A stretch of 14,947 bases of DNA, from contig DHWR01000171.1 in the NCBI GenBank assembly GCA_002413265.1, positions 1 through 14,947 of the forward strand, in the 5' to 3' direction. This DNA comes from Chloroflexi bacterium UBA5177 (GTDB taxonomy: Bacteria > Chloroflexota > UBA5177). The notes under the pieces were generated by a model, which searched no databases, was not told the DNA's origin, and saw nothing but the letters and a program-made list of their open reading frames with translations. This document shows, piece by piece, positions 7,092 to 14,931 of this stretch. How positions within the stretch are numbered: the first letter of the stretch is position 1; each line of letters opens with the position of its first letter. A program made the position numbers and the translations under genes.

Positions 7092-7799
7092 TCACCTATC
7101 TCGGGACGTCAGACCGACCATTCTGTTTGCATGTCGATGGGCAAAGAGACGCTTGATCGACAAATGCGCTGAGGCGGTTTTCGTCTCGGCAACCTCCTGG
7201 GGGCGCATCGGTATTTGCAGGAGCTTATATGGGTAAGCGTTGAGGATCGTAGTCGCACCCGAGCGATAGGGCTTCTGAGCTCCATCGTAGTGATGCATGT
7301 GCCCGTGAATAAGCAGCTGCGGCTTCCATCCGTTGAGCGCAGAGACGAAGGCGTCAAATCCGGCATGGCAAACGTCTGCGCCGGTGTGGGGCCCAGTAGG
7401 TGGAGCATGGGTGACAAGAACGTCGGGTACTCCCGCTCGGAGAGCGCTGAGCCGCGTGCGGTGCACGGCGTGGCTCATTTCTCGCTGCGTGTATTGCAAG
7501 GGGCCCCCGTTGTACCTGGCTGAACCCTCGAAGCCTGCGATCCGGAGACCCTTGAAATTCACTATTTTGCCGTGGATGTTCTGGCTGCCTTCGTACTCAC
7601 TGCTGCGATAGCCGCCATCGTGATTGCCCCTGACGTAGAAAACCGGAATGGTCAGACTCGAGCAGAGAAAGTCGAGATACCAGGGAGGTAAATCGCCGCA
7701 GGACAGGATGCAATCGACGGATTTCCAACGTTCTCGCTCGAAACAGTCGTAAAGCGTGCGGCTAACTTCGTCGGCGATGGCGAGGACAGTCAGCGGCAC
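7092..7799 (-). CDS. calcineurin-like metallophosphoesterase
   Basis: A 235-aa predicted cytoplasmic two-metal phosphoesterase. Motifs in order: IADEV (8-12) where the family usually has DxH, CGDLP (34-38), GNHD (58-61), VTHAPPTG (129-136) and HGHMH (165-169). Only the first motif departs: Asp10 is kept but the histidine two residues on is Val12. Substrate is unknown (phosphodiesters or phosphoproteins). The frame is open to 8015, but the upstream part has no family similarity. I choose GTG 7799, which begins just before the first beta strand and has AGGAAA five bases upstream. It lies upstream of the sigma operon on the same strand and diverges from the small helix-turn-helix gene. Confidence 0.85.
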   Translation of the reverse strand: MPLTVLAIADEVSRTLYDCFERERWKSVDCILSCGDLPPWYLDFLCSSLTIPVFYVRGNHDGGYRSSEYEGSQNIHGKIVNFKGLRIAGFEGSARYNGGPLQYTQREMSHAVHRTRLSALRAGVPDVLVTHAPPTGPHTGADVCHAGFDAFVSALNGWKPQLLIHGHMHHYDGAQKPYRSGATTILNAYPYKLLQIPMRPQEVAETKTASAHLSIKRLFAHRHANRMVGLTSRDR

Positions 7800-7935
7800 G
7801 TCACTTTCCTGAAACACTGAGCAGATGCGTGAGTCTACTGAGGAAGAACGATACACCGCAACAGTTGGTGTCGTCTCACCGCTGTTATCTAGATCACAGA
7901 CAAAAGGGCGATAGCCGCGTAGCATCTGCTTTGCA

Positions 7936-7951
7936 GGATCAGTTTTGATCC
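7936..7951. promoter_or_regulatory. inverted repeat, possible operator
   Basis: GGATCA-GTTT-TGATCC is a perfect 6-bp inverted repeat with a four-base centre. It lies in the divergent region between the metallophosphoesterase and the small helix-turn-helix gene, 28 bp before the GTG start of the latter. It could be a dimer binding site (autoregulation) or the stem of a leader hairpin. Operator function is inferred from position only. Confidence 0.35.
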
Positions 7952-7971
7952 CCCCCCGCAAATAGGAGGGG
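7951..7971 (+). promoter_or_regulatory. possible Shine-Dalgarno-masking hairpin with poly-C tract
   Basis: A run of eight C (7950-7957) is complementary to the strong Shine-Dalgarno AGGAGGGG (7964-7971) of the small helix-turn-helix gene. C 7951-7957 can pair with GGAGGGG 7965-7971 across a seven-base loop, with one C/A mismatch. This would hide the ribosome site. The homopolymer may also vary in length by slippage. Seen by eye; no folding was computed. Confidence 0.3.
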
Positions 7972-7978
7972 CACACAC

Positions 7979-8149
7979 GTGGCACACTACTCACCCGGTT
8001 CCCAGACTCGCGCACTCCTCGAAGAGAAGCAGCGCATCGCAGAACGGCTCCTCAGGCAAGGCCTGACGGTTGCGCAGGTATCCATGCAGCTTCGATGCAG
8101 CCCTCATTTCATTCGCCAGATCCGGCAGAAGGCACCGGCACAGAACTAA
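7979..8149 (+). CDS. 56-aa helix-turn-helix protein
   Basis: A short gene starting at GTG 7979 and ending with TAA at 8147-8149. It has one of the strongest ribosome sites in the window, AGGAGGGG seven bases upstream. The product is basic and helical. Residues 23-49 (RLLRQGLTVAQVSMQ, then LRCSPHFIRQIR) read as a helix-turn-helix of the transposase/homeodomain-like or small regulator type. No other domain is present. An inverted repeat lies just upstream, consistent with a self-regulating DNA-binding protein. It precedes the beta-propeller gene by 79 bp on the same strand. Alternatives are an orphan remnant of a larger transposase or regulator; the intact start and ribosome site argue for a working gene. 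Confidence 0.6.
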   Translation: MAHYSPGSQTRALLEEKQRIAERLLRQGLTVAQVSMQLRCSPHFIRQIRQKAPAQN

Positions 8150-8228
8150 CCACCGGCTTTCGCCAGGGTTCCAAGCTTCCCCAAATGCTGTGGTATTCTC
8201 ACCGCAGCACTGTCAGGGAGGCTTTCCC

Positions 8229-9401
8229 TTGTCTCGAATCCTCGCAATTCTGGCCGTGGTTCTGGTAATCGGCGCGAGTGACGTCTCGGCAGCGACCGTC
8301 AGCACCTGGTCAATGTTCGGACACGACGCTCACGATTCCTCGTTCAACGCCAACGAATCGACGCTTGGCTCCGGAAACGTCAGACTGCTTCACGTGGCCT
8401 GGTCTGTCGGACGAGTCTCCTCGGCTATTGCCACGGATCAGCGGGTCTACATAATCCAGCCCGTGCCACTTTCACCGTCGAAGGTAGTGGTGCTGAACGC
8501 GGCTGACGGCAAGGTCTTGCTCACCTATACGCCGGCCATGCTTCGTCTGCAGAGAGGTGCAAACGACAGCCCGATGGCGCTGGCACATCCGGATGACACG
8601 CTCGTGGTCGCAAACCTACGGGAGGTCGTCGCTTTGAACCCACACACCGGTGCCTTGCGCTGGTATTCGGCCGGCGGGGCGACGAGCTTGGTGGCTAACT
8701 GGCCTGCTCTGTACACCGGAAAAGGCTGCCAGAATCCGTGCGGCATCCTGGCATCCTATGCGCTCGACGTGCAAACGGGCAGGAAAATCTGGTCCCATGC
8801 CGGCAACTTTGGCCAGACGCCCGCCGCCCTGAATGGACTTCTCTATCAAACGGTCGGGCAGCAAAGTGGCACGACCCACGTCTACAACCAGTCATCGGGC
8901 CGGCTGGTCGGCACACTTCAGATCAATGCGCGCTGGCTGGGTGATTCTCATCGAGCGTACGCGTTCGTTCTGGTAGGAAGGCAGCCGGGCAGCGCTACAC
9001 CTGGCCGATCGTGGATCGGGGAGATCGCGCCCAATGGCGTCGCCGTGTGGAAAGCGGATCTTGGAAGGATCGTTGCCGGCAACCCGGTTCTTGCATATAA
9101 CACGCTATTTCTCCCGTCGAACCGGCACCATCCGGGCGTGATCGCGCTGAACGCGACCAATGGAAGGTACTTGTGGGGGGCGGATGTCGGCCCTTCGTCA
9201 TCGATGGTCGTTGCGAACCATCTGCTCTACGTGCTCAACGACGCGCTGGGCCGAGTCGACATCATACGTGCTTCCAACGGAGTCGTCCTCAGATCTATCA
9301 AAGTGCCGGGTTTCAACAACCGTGGCGCGACCGGCGTCATGGTTGCTGGGGGGACTTTGTATGTGCTCGGGGGCAATGGTCTAGTAGCCTACAAGGCGTG
9401 A
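8229..9401 (+). CDS. secreted PQQ-like beta-propeller protein
   Basis: A 390-aa exported protein. It begins at TTG 8229 with AGGGAGG seven bases upstream. A signal peptide covers residues 1-22 (basic SR, a hydrophobic run, then SDVSAA), followed by WSMFGHDAHDSSFN, the usual entry into PQQ-like (quinoprotein-dehydrogenase-like) propellers. Several blades end in the typical repeat: DGKVLLTY, TGALRWYS, TGRKIWSH, NGVAVWKA, NGRYLWGA. A CxxxC pair (GKGCQNPCG) may form a disulfide. The frame stays open back to 8070, but that part overlaps the small helix-turn-helix gene and lacks a signal sequence. Catalysis is not certain: many such proteins are structural or binding propellers, not dehydrogenases. 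An SGNH lipoprotein gene follows after 89 bp. Confidence 0.88.
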   Translation: MSRILAILAVVLVIGASDVSAATVSTWSMFGHDAHDSSFNANESTLGSGNVRLLHVAWSVGRVSSAIATDQRVYIIQPVPLSPSKVVVLNAADGKVLLTYTPAMLRLQRGANDSPMALAHPDDTLVVANLREVVALNPHTGALRWYSAGGATSLVANWPALYTGKGCQNPCGILASYALDVQTGRKIWSHAGNFGQTPAALNGLLYQTVGQQSGTTHVYNQSSGRLVGTLQINARWLGDSHRAYAFVLVGRQPGSATPGRSWIGEIAPNGVAVWKADLGRIVAGNPVLAYNTLFLPSNRHHPGVIALNATNGRYLWGADVGPSSSMVVANHLLYVLNDALGRVDIIRASNGVVLRSIKVPGFNNRGATGVMVAGGTLYVLGGNGLVAYKA

Positions 9402-9490
9402 CCCAGTCTCATCCATTCCTCATATAGCCTTCGTATACTTGGGTACCTTGACGGGCAGGGGACCACGCCTCATCACTTGAGCAATATTCT

Positions 9491-10198
9491 TTGATCCTTC
9501 GCATACTCTCCCTACTGCTGGCCGCGGCCATGCTCGCCGGGTGCAGCCAGTCCGGCGCCGGGTCACAGCTCAGTCCTTCACCTACCGAGCCCTCCCTCTT
9601 ACCGCCTCTGCCCGGGACCTATGCCGCCCTCGGGGCTTCCGAAACGTACGGGGTCGGGGCGGTGCCGCATACGAATGGCTATGCATACCGGCTCTCTAGC
9701 CTGCTTGGAGCCACGCATTTCGTGGATGCGGGCGTCCCGGGCACCACGATCGACGCAGCCTACCAGGGAGAGCTAACCTCAGCGTTGAATGCCCGGCCAT
9801 CGTTGTGCACCGTGTTTTTCGGGGTAAATGATCTTCGCGCCGGAGTCACGCGTCAGTCCTTTCTCCTTGACCTTCACGATCTTGTCGCTACCCTTCGGGA
9901 AGCGAGATGCCGGGTGCTGATCGTCGGCCTTCCCGATGTGTCGAAGCTGCCGGCGGTCACTCGGCAGCACATCTCGGGAGTCGGCAGCGTAGTCCAGAGC
10001 TGGAACTCCGGCATGAGCACCATTGCCAGGCAGACCCACTCCCGGTTCTTGAATCTGCAGCCGTACGGCAACGAGATGGCGTCTCATCCCGGCTTGATCG
10101 CCAGTGACGGGTTGCACCCGAGCAACAGCGGGCACGCGCGGCTCGCTCAGATCGTTCTGAACGCCGTTCGCAGCTGGCACATGTGGGCAGGGAAATGA
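9491..10198 (+). CDS. SGNH/GDSL-type esterase lipoprotein
   Basis: A 235-aa lipoprotein. A signal peptide ends in the lipobox LAGC, with Cys18 as the acylated residue, followed by a Ser/Pro-rich linker to about residue 42. The SGNH hydrolase core then shows GASET (48-52, nucleophile Ser50, GAS in place of GDS), the block-II region DAGVPGTT (79-86), GVND (111-114) and DGLHP (206-210) with the Asp-His pair. It probably hydrolyses esters, thioesters or lysolipids on the outer face of the membrane. Start is TTG at 9491 with a weak ribosome site; a TATACT about 52 bp upstream is a possible -10. Its stop overlaps the next gene's start as ATGA, coupling it to the ABC transporter as in the tesA/ybbA/ybbP neighbourhood. 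Confidence 0.9.
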   Translation: MILRILSLLLAAAMLAGCSQSGAGSQLSPSPTEPSLLPPLPGTYAALGASETYGVGAVPHTNGYAYRLSSLLGATHFVDAGVPGTTIDAAYQGELTSALNARPSLCTVFFGVNDLRAGVTRQSFLLDLHDLVATLREARCRVLIVGLPDVSKLPAVTRQHISGVGSVVQSWNSGMSTIARQTHSRFLNLQPYGNEMASHPGLIASDGLHPSNSGHARLAQIVLNAVRSWHMWAGK

Positions 10199-10875
10199 CG
10201 TCGCAGCCAACCCTGGTAGCTCGAGGCGTTGAAAAGTCGCTTGCTCTCGGGCGCGAGACGATCCACATATTGCATGGAGTGAGCTTCGAGCTGGGTCGCG
10301 GTGAGATGGTCGCGCTGATGGGGCCGTCGGGCAGCGGGAAGAGCACGCTGCTTGGCATAGTGGCGGGTCTCGACCGGCCCTCCGCGGGCAGCATTGTGCT
10401 CGACGGGGAGGAAATCGGAAACTTGTCCGAGAACCGACTGGCCGACGTTCGTGCTCGCAAAGTTGGAATGGTGTTCCAGTCCTACAATCTGATCCCTACG
10501 CTGACCGCACTGGAAAACGTTCAGCTTCCACTCCACGTCCCCGGACGTAATGGCCACACGCCCGAACATGCCCGGGAGACTCTGGCGGAGGTCGGACTCG
10601 CTCATCGACTCATGCATCGCCCCTCACAGTTGTCGGGTGGCGAGCAGCAGCGGGTAGCAGTGGCTCGTGCTTTGGTGTCTGACCCATCGATGATCGTGGC
10701 GGACGAGCCCACCGGTAACCTGGACACCGAAACAGGTGATGCCCTGATGAGGCTCCTTCTTGATATTCGCGCCAGGCTCGGCACGACCATCCTGGTGGCG
10801 ACACACAACGACGCCGTCGCCGGCCGCGCCGATCGAGTGCTGCGACTTCGCGACGGATTGCTGATCGAGCAGTGA
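10195..10875 (+). CDS. ABC transporter ATPase, LolD/MacB/YbbA type
   Basis: A 226-aa ATP-binding subunit with every expected motif: Walker A GPSGSGKST (43-51), Q-loop Gln95 in VFQSYN, signature LSGGEQQ (146-152), Walker B MIVADE (166-171) and H-loop His204. FQSYNLIPTLTALENV and DEPTGNLD are hallmarks of the LolD/FtsE/MacB/YbbA subfamily, which drives mechanotransmission permeases rather than ordinary import. Start is ATG at 10195 inside the previous stop (ATGA). An in-frame GTG at 10183 is less likely. The permease start overlaps this stop as GTGA. It should work with the permease and, by gene order, the SGNH lipoprotein. Confidence 0.95.
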   Translation: MTSQPTLVARGVEKSLALGRETIHILHGVSFELGRGEMVALMGPSGSGKSTLLGIVAGLDRPSAGSIVLDGEEIGNLSENRLADVRARKVGMVFQSYNLIPTLTALENVQLPLHVPGRNGHTPEHARETLAEVGLAHRLMHRPSQLSGGEQQRVAVARALVSDPSMIVADEPTGNLDTETGDALMRLLLDIRARLGTTILVATHNDAVAGRADRVLRLRDGLLIEQ

Positions 10876-13571
10876 TTTTCTGGCTGCGGTACGTGACCCG
10901 ATCCCTTCGCCGAAGTGGCCGGCGATCAGTGTTTGCTTTGCTCTGCATCGTCGTTGGAGTCGCGAGCGTTGTCGCGCTGCAGACCGCGACGCTCACGGTC
11001 CAGAACGCCCTGACCTCAAACGTAAGGGCCGCAAACGGTGGCGACATATCCGTTGCGAGTGAGGCATCGCCGATCTCTCAGAGCGACCTTGCAGTATTTT
11101 CGAGCCTTCAGCGACAGGGTCAGATTTCTCAGTGGACGGCTGTTGCGAACCTGCACGCAGCGGCAGTCTCCGCCGGGGGGCATCTGGTGCCCTTCGACAT
11201 CCAGGCCGTTTCACGGAACTATCCCATCGGGGGACAGCCGACGTTTGTAAGTCCGTCGAGTGGAAACGTGGGAACGCTGCTAACAGGGCCGCGAGACGTG
11301 CTGGTTACCACCGTTCTGGCCGACGAGCTCGGTGTATCGGTCGGCAGTCGCGTCTACGTGAGAAGTGTCGGTGGCCAGGGATTACATGCCACGATTCGAG
11401 GCATCTTGGCAGAGACGAGCTTCGAACATTCCGCCGTCATGACCATGCGATCCAAGGTTGCAACAGCGCTCTCCGGGCGGCTGCCCGAATACTCTGCCGT
11501 ATACCTCAACGTGCCGGGGAACCCGTCGAAAATGGCCGCTCAACTGCGGTCGCAGTTCCCGGTAGCCACCGTTCAAACCGTTCAAGAGGCCATGCGATCG
11601 ACGCAACAGCAGGTGCACGACTTCCAACAGTTCATGCTGCTGGTCGGGCTCATGGCACTGCTGATCGCGGGAATCGGCATTCTGAACGCGATGCAATCAA
11701 TGCTGACCTGGCGCAGGCTTGAGATCGCCATGCTCAAAGCGGTCGGCTTCCGGCGCAGGTCACTGTACGTTCTCTTTGGCGGAGAAGCGCTCCTACTGGG
11801 GCTCGTCGGAGGAGCTGTGGGCGCCGCCATCGGCGCATCCATAAGCAAGGCGGTCACCGACGCGCTGGCGCGCGCAATGGCCATTCAGGTCGTGTTCAAG
11901 TTTGACACTGGAAGCCTTTTAGGTGGCGTCGCGCTCGGAATTGGCGCCACTCTGCTCTTCTCTCTCATGCCGATAGTTCGAGCTGCGGGCTTCCGGCCGC
12001 TCGAGATTCTGCGCGAGGGAACCGCGGCAAGCGCTACCGGTTGGGCGCAGACCCTTGGTTTGCTGGCGATAGTTCTGGCGCTCTTTGCCGGACTCTCGGC
12101 AGCGATCATGGGCAGCCCAGTGTTGGCGGCCGAATTCGTGATCGCGTCAGCGGCATTGGCGGCGCTCTTCACCGGCCTGTTCGCCCTCATCGTGAGCTGG
12201 ATCGGACGGCTTGGTCCACCACGCAGCAGGCTGCTCGGCACAACGGTATTGATTGTGCTCGTCGTGCTTACCGCCGTCGCGGTGCGGGCCGGCTCTCCGT
12301 TGGGCCCCATTCTTGGATTGGCGGCCGTGATCTGGGGCGTGATGGCTCTGGCGTCCGCGGCCGGAAGGCTACCTCTCGTGATCGCCGTTCGTTCCTTGAG
12401 CCGCCGAAGGGCCCGAACCTCGGTGACGCTGGTGGCCTTTCTCGTGGGAGTGCTGGCCATGAGCGTGACGCTCACCGTTGCAGTGAGTCTCGAGAGCCAG
12501 ATAAATGCCGTGATCGCGAGCAACTCATCGGTCAATCTCGTGGCGATCGCCAGCCCCTCAGGGCAGAAAGCTTTGCTCAAGGCGTCAAGCAAGCTGAAAG
12601 CCGTGCAGTCACGATCCGACATCGTGGAGGCTTCAACAGAGCCGGTTCAGATCAATAGAAAACCGCTGGACAGGGTCGTCTGGCCTTCCAGCTCCGCACC
12701 AAATGGAGACACCGCGGACGAACAAGGGCGCGCACTGAGTGGTGTCACCGGACTGGATCTACGGCACAATCAGACCGCCGGCGACATTCGGATTGTAAGT
12801 GGCAGGATGTTGGGACCGGCGGACACGGGTTCCTCGAACGCGCTGGTTCGAAGTGAGCTTCTTTACCCGCCCTACAACCTCAAGGAGGGCGACTCGATCA
12901 CGCTCCGCGAGCCGGGAAGCGGCCGCACATCCACGATTCGGATAGCAGGCTTCTACGATCGTACCCGGCGGCGGGGTTTTGCGTCCTTCTTTCGCGCTCC
13001 CATCTATGCCGATCGATCGGTGGCGCTAGCGGTTGGAGGACAGGATGCACAGTTCATCATCTCGTACTCGATATCGCCGGATCAGCTGACGCACGACGCC
13101 ACACAGCTTCAGCGCCAGGCAACCGGCTCTCTGGTTGTTGATATCGGCGACCTCACCGCCGTGGTTGAAACGATTCTCAACGAGCTGCTCAACTTGCTCG
13201 CGGTGATAACGGCGCTCGGACTCGGCGCCGGACTGGCGGTGGTCGGAAATGGCGTCGCGTTGGCGATGCTGGAGCGCCGAAGGGAAATGGCTCTTTACAA
13301 GGCGATCGGGTTCGGCCCGCGGAGCGTGCTGCGGTTCGTGCTGGTGGAAAACGCCCTGGGAGGTACCCTGGCCGGCGCAGTGAGCGTAGTGCTGGTAGCC
13401 GCGGTGCTCAGTGTCATTTCCCATCTGGCACTTCAGAAGGCAATAGGCTTCGATCCGGTGGTAGCCGTCTTGGTGCTCGCGGGAGCCACGCTTCTGGCCG
13501 TCGTCACCGCCTACCTCGCGGCGCGCGCTCCCGTGCGGATTCGCCCCATTGAAGTGCTGCGGAACGAGTAG
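10872..13571 (+). CDS. large two-domain FtsX/MacB-type ABC permease (YbbP-like)
   Basis: An 899-aa inner-membrane permease. It has two copies of the MacB-periplasmic-core plus FtsX unit, as in YbbP. By eye there is a first helix at 19-41, an outer domain to about 250, helices near 255-275, 300-325 and 350-370, four more hydrophobic segments at 394-497, a second-unit helix at 516-538, a second outer domain, then helices near 771-796, 826-850 and 862-882. Both FtsX units carry the short cytoplasmic motif after the second helix: RRLEIAMLKAVGF and RRREMALYKAIGF. It probably extracts lipophilic molecules from the membrane rather than moving solutes across it. Start is GTG at 10872, overlapping the ATPase stop. 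Confidence 0.93.
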   Translation: MIFWLRYVTRSLRRSGRRSVFALLCIVVGVASVVALQTATLTVQNALTSNVRAANGGDISVASEASPISQSDLAVFSSLQRQGQISQWTAVANLHAAAVSAGGHLVPFDIQAVSRNYPIGGQPTFVSPSSGNVGTLLTGPRDVLVTTVLADELGVSVGSRVYVRSVGGQGLHATIRGILAETSFEHSAVMTMRSKVATALSGRLPEYSAVYLNVPGNPSKMAAQLRSQFPVATVQTVQEAMRSTQQQVHDFQQFMLLVGLMALLIAGIGILNAMQSMLTWRRLEIAMLKAVGFRRRSLYVLFGGEALLLGLVGGAVGAAIGASISKAVTDALARAMAIQVVFKFDTGSLLGGVALGIGATLLFSLMPIVRAAGFRPLEILREGTAASATGWAQTLGLLAIVLALFAGLSAAIMGSPVLAAEFVIASAALAALFTGLFALIVSWIGRLGPPRSRLLGTTVLIVLVVLTAVAVRAGSPLGPILGLAAVIWGVMALASAAGRLPLVIAVRSLSRRRARTSVTLVAFLVGVLAMSVTLTVAVSLESQINAVIASNSSVNLVAIASPSGQKALLKASSKLKAVQSRSDIVEASTEPVQINRKPLDRVVWPSSSAPNGDTADEQGRALSGVTGLDLRHNQTAGDIRIVSGRMLGPADTGSSNALVRSELLYPPYNLKEGDSITLREPGSGRTSTIRIAGFYDRTRRRGFASFFRAPIYADRSVALAVGGQDAQFIISYSISPDQLTHDATQLQRQATGSLVVDIGDLTAVVETILNELLNLLAVITALGLGAGLAVVGNGVALAMLERRREMALYKAIGFGPRSVLRFVLVENALGGTLAGAVSVVLVAAVLSVISHLALQKAIGFDPVVAVLVLAGATLLAVVTAYLAARAPVRIRPIEVLRNE

Positions 13572-13575
13572 CCGG

Positions 13576-13758
13576 TTAGAGCGCCGCCAAGAGCGCGCAG
13601 TAGAGCACGACGCCCCAAAAGGCGGCGATCAGCACGTACAGAGTCAGATTTCGGCATACGTCTCCTAGTCGCGGAATTGCGGCTTCGAGAGCCGAGCCGA
13701 AGGCGAGGCGCCGATCGTGCCTATGGAGATAGGAAACGCGGCTGGCGGGGTATCTCAT
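13576..13758 (-). CDS. 60-aa single-helix membrane protein
   Basis: A basic N-terminus (RYPASRVSYLHRHDRR) is followed by one hydrophobic helix at about 43-60 (LYVLIAAFWGVVLYCALL), giving a small, probably N-in membrane protein. Start is ATG at 13758, with AAGGA eight bases upstream; the frame is open to 13845, but the upstream part lacks support. It converges on the permease with a 4-bp gap and follows the secreted six-cysteine protein gene by 88 bp. No family recognised. Ribosome site and helix argue for a real gene, but its short length leaves doubt. Confidence 0.5.
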   Translation of the reverse strand: MRYPASRVSYLHRHDRRLAFGSALEAAIPRLGDVCRNLTLYVLIAAFWGVVLYCALLAAL

Positions 13759-13846
13759 TTGTATGTCCTTGGTTCTGCCGGGGGAGGCCCACTCGCGAAA
13801 GGAACGAGTATGGTGCCAGAGCGCAGCAAGTCCCGTGCCATGCACT

Positions 13847-14590
13847 TCACGCCAGTATGTGGACCCGTAAAAGGAAATCAGGGATCTCGCAGGGAGGAGT
13901 CGCCTGGCGGCACTGCGCCGAGAAATCGATCGATGTGCTTCCTGCTCGCATGGCTACCCACGTCCAGAAAAAACCTTGCTGGCACGTCACCTGGGCGCAC
14001 ATCTTCGGCGGAGTTTGCCCTTGCCGAATCAGGTACAGGAAATGGTTGTCCGCCGTCGGAGTGAACCCCGCAGACGCTCCTCCAGCTTCCCAGAAGTAGA
14101 GGATGTCGCCGACAAGAAGCGTCACCTGACGCTTTGCGCTCACCCCAATGACGCGTACCTGATGTGCATGCACGACAGTCCCCCGAACAACCGTGATCAT
14201 CGGTCGTGGAGGGTTCAATGGCGTGGCACACATGAGCGCCGGGCCGGCAAGCAAAACTTTGCGACCGTTGAAGTCCCGAGCCATGAACAGTGACCCGCCG
14301 CACAGATTGATGTTGTCTATGGCGACCGTGAAGCTGCCGGAGGACGTGGCCGCGAGCTGCCTGCCCTGCGTCCAGCGCCCGGAGTATCTCACGCTGAAGG
14401 CAACGCGACCATTTGGCCGCCAGCCATCTCCGCGCACCGCTATCTGGTGCCCTTGAACGTTGACAAACCGGAGAGTGGGGGCGACGCTCTGAGCGTTCGC
14501 GGAGCTGTTCAAAGGTGGACGCACGATCAACACGCACCCAATCAGAGTGAGGAGGCGTAGGCCGGCTATCCGACTGTTGATTGACGACAC
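13847..14590 (-). CDS. secreted six-cysteine protein, possibly two beta-sandwich domains
   Basis: A 247-aa exported protein that I do not recognise. An N-terminal signal peptide covers about 1-34 (basic IAGLRLL, a hydrophobic run, SSANAQ). The mature part is beta-rich and seems to hold two similar units, about 38-120 and 131-245; both begin with a turn-rich strand (VQGHQIAVRGDGW; VVHAHQVRVIGV) as in Ig-like or IPT-like folds. Six cysteines (97, 121, 198, 203, 227, 234) are an even set suited to three disulfides. I choose GTG 14590 because GGGGAGG lies six bases upstream; an in-frame ATG at 14614 has only AGG directly abutting it. The frame is open to 14860 but overlaps the acylphosphatase gene. 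Confidence 0.75.
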   Translation of the reverse strand: MSSINSRIAGLRLLTLIGCVLIVRPPLNSSANAQSVAPTLRFVNVQGHQIAVRGDGWRPNGRVAFSVRYSGRWTQGRQLAATSSGSFTVAIDNINLCGGSLFMARDFNGRKVLLAGPALMCATPLNPPRPMITVVRGTVVHAHQVRVIGVSAKRQVTLLVGDILYFWEAGGASAGFTPTADNHFLYLIRQGQTPPKMCAQVTCQQGFFWTWVAMRAGSTSIDFSAQCRQATPPCEIPDFLLRVHILA

Positions 14591-14669
14591 TGGAACCCTC
14601 CCCACGTTGTACATCCTGATTTGAGAACGTGGCCGGGTGAGCCGCTGTGACACGTGTAGATCGGCATTT

Positions 14670-14931
14670 TCAGTGGCGAATACTGAATGGCGAAGTGTCG
14701 CCGATCGCAGCCTCCACTTCTGCGTCCACGACATCAACGGAGGCCATCGCGGGGCCTCGTCGCGCCCAGGAGGCGAACGAGCCGACTGCGTCAGCCGGAC
14801 CCTCAACGACGGCTTCCACGCTTCCGTCGGGGCAATTGCGAACCCATCCGGAGAGACCAAGCGATATAGCGCGCTGGCGTGCGTACCAGCGGAAGCTGAC
14901 GCCCTGGACCTGGCCGCGCGTTCTCAGGCGC
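14670..14931 (-). CDS. acyP: acylphosphatase, 5' end lost at contig end
   Basis: The minus strand reads GQVQGVSFRWYARQRA, then LGLSGWVRNCPDGSVEAVVEG, and ends PFSIRH before TGA. These are the signatures of acylphosphatase, a ~90-aa enzyme that hydrolyses carboxyl-phosphate bonds. The catalytic Arg (in VSFR) and Asn (in WVRN) are both present. Eighty-six residues and the stop are visible; about five to eight N-terminal residues including the start codon are missing, because the sequence beyond 14931 is adapter. It is upstream of the secreted six-cysteine gene on the same strand, with a 79-bp gap. The gene is too short and broken to be listed by simple ORF criteria, but its identity is clear. 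Confidence 0.88.

Noticed and set aside
7800..8015. N-terminal extension of the metallophosphoesterase frame
   Set aside because: The frame is open, but the extra 72 residues have no family similarity and overlap the control region and start of the small helix-turn-helix gene; GTG 7799 has a better ribosome site.
8187..8208. Seven-pair stem-loop (one G-U) before the propeller gene
   Set aside because: No T-run and it does not cover the ribosome site, so neither terminator nor switch can be supported.
8070..8228. Upstream extension of the beta-propeller frame
   Set aside because: It lies mostly over the 56-aa gene in another frame and would bury the clear signal peptide; TTG 8229 has a strong Shine-Dalgarno.
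11885..12622. 245-aa minus-strand frame inside the permease gene
   Set aside because: Low-complexity Ala/Thr/Ser-rich shadow of the membrane-protein coding strand.
14650..14657. Palindrome ACACGTGT upstream of the secreted six-cysteine gene
   Set aside because: Too short to call an operator without a second copy or a linked regulator.
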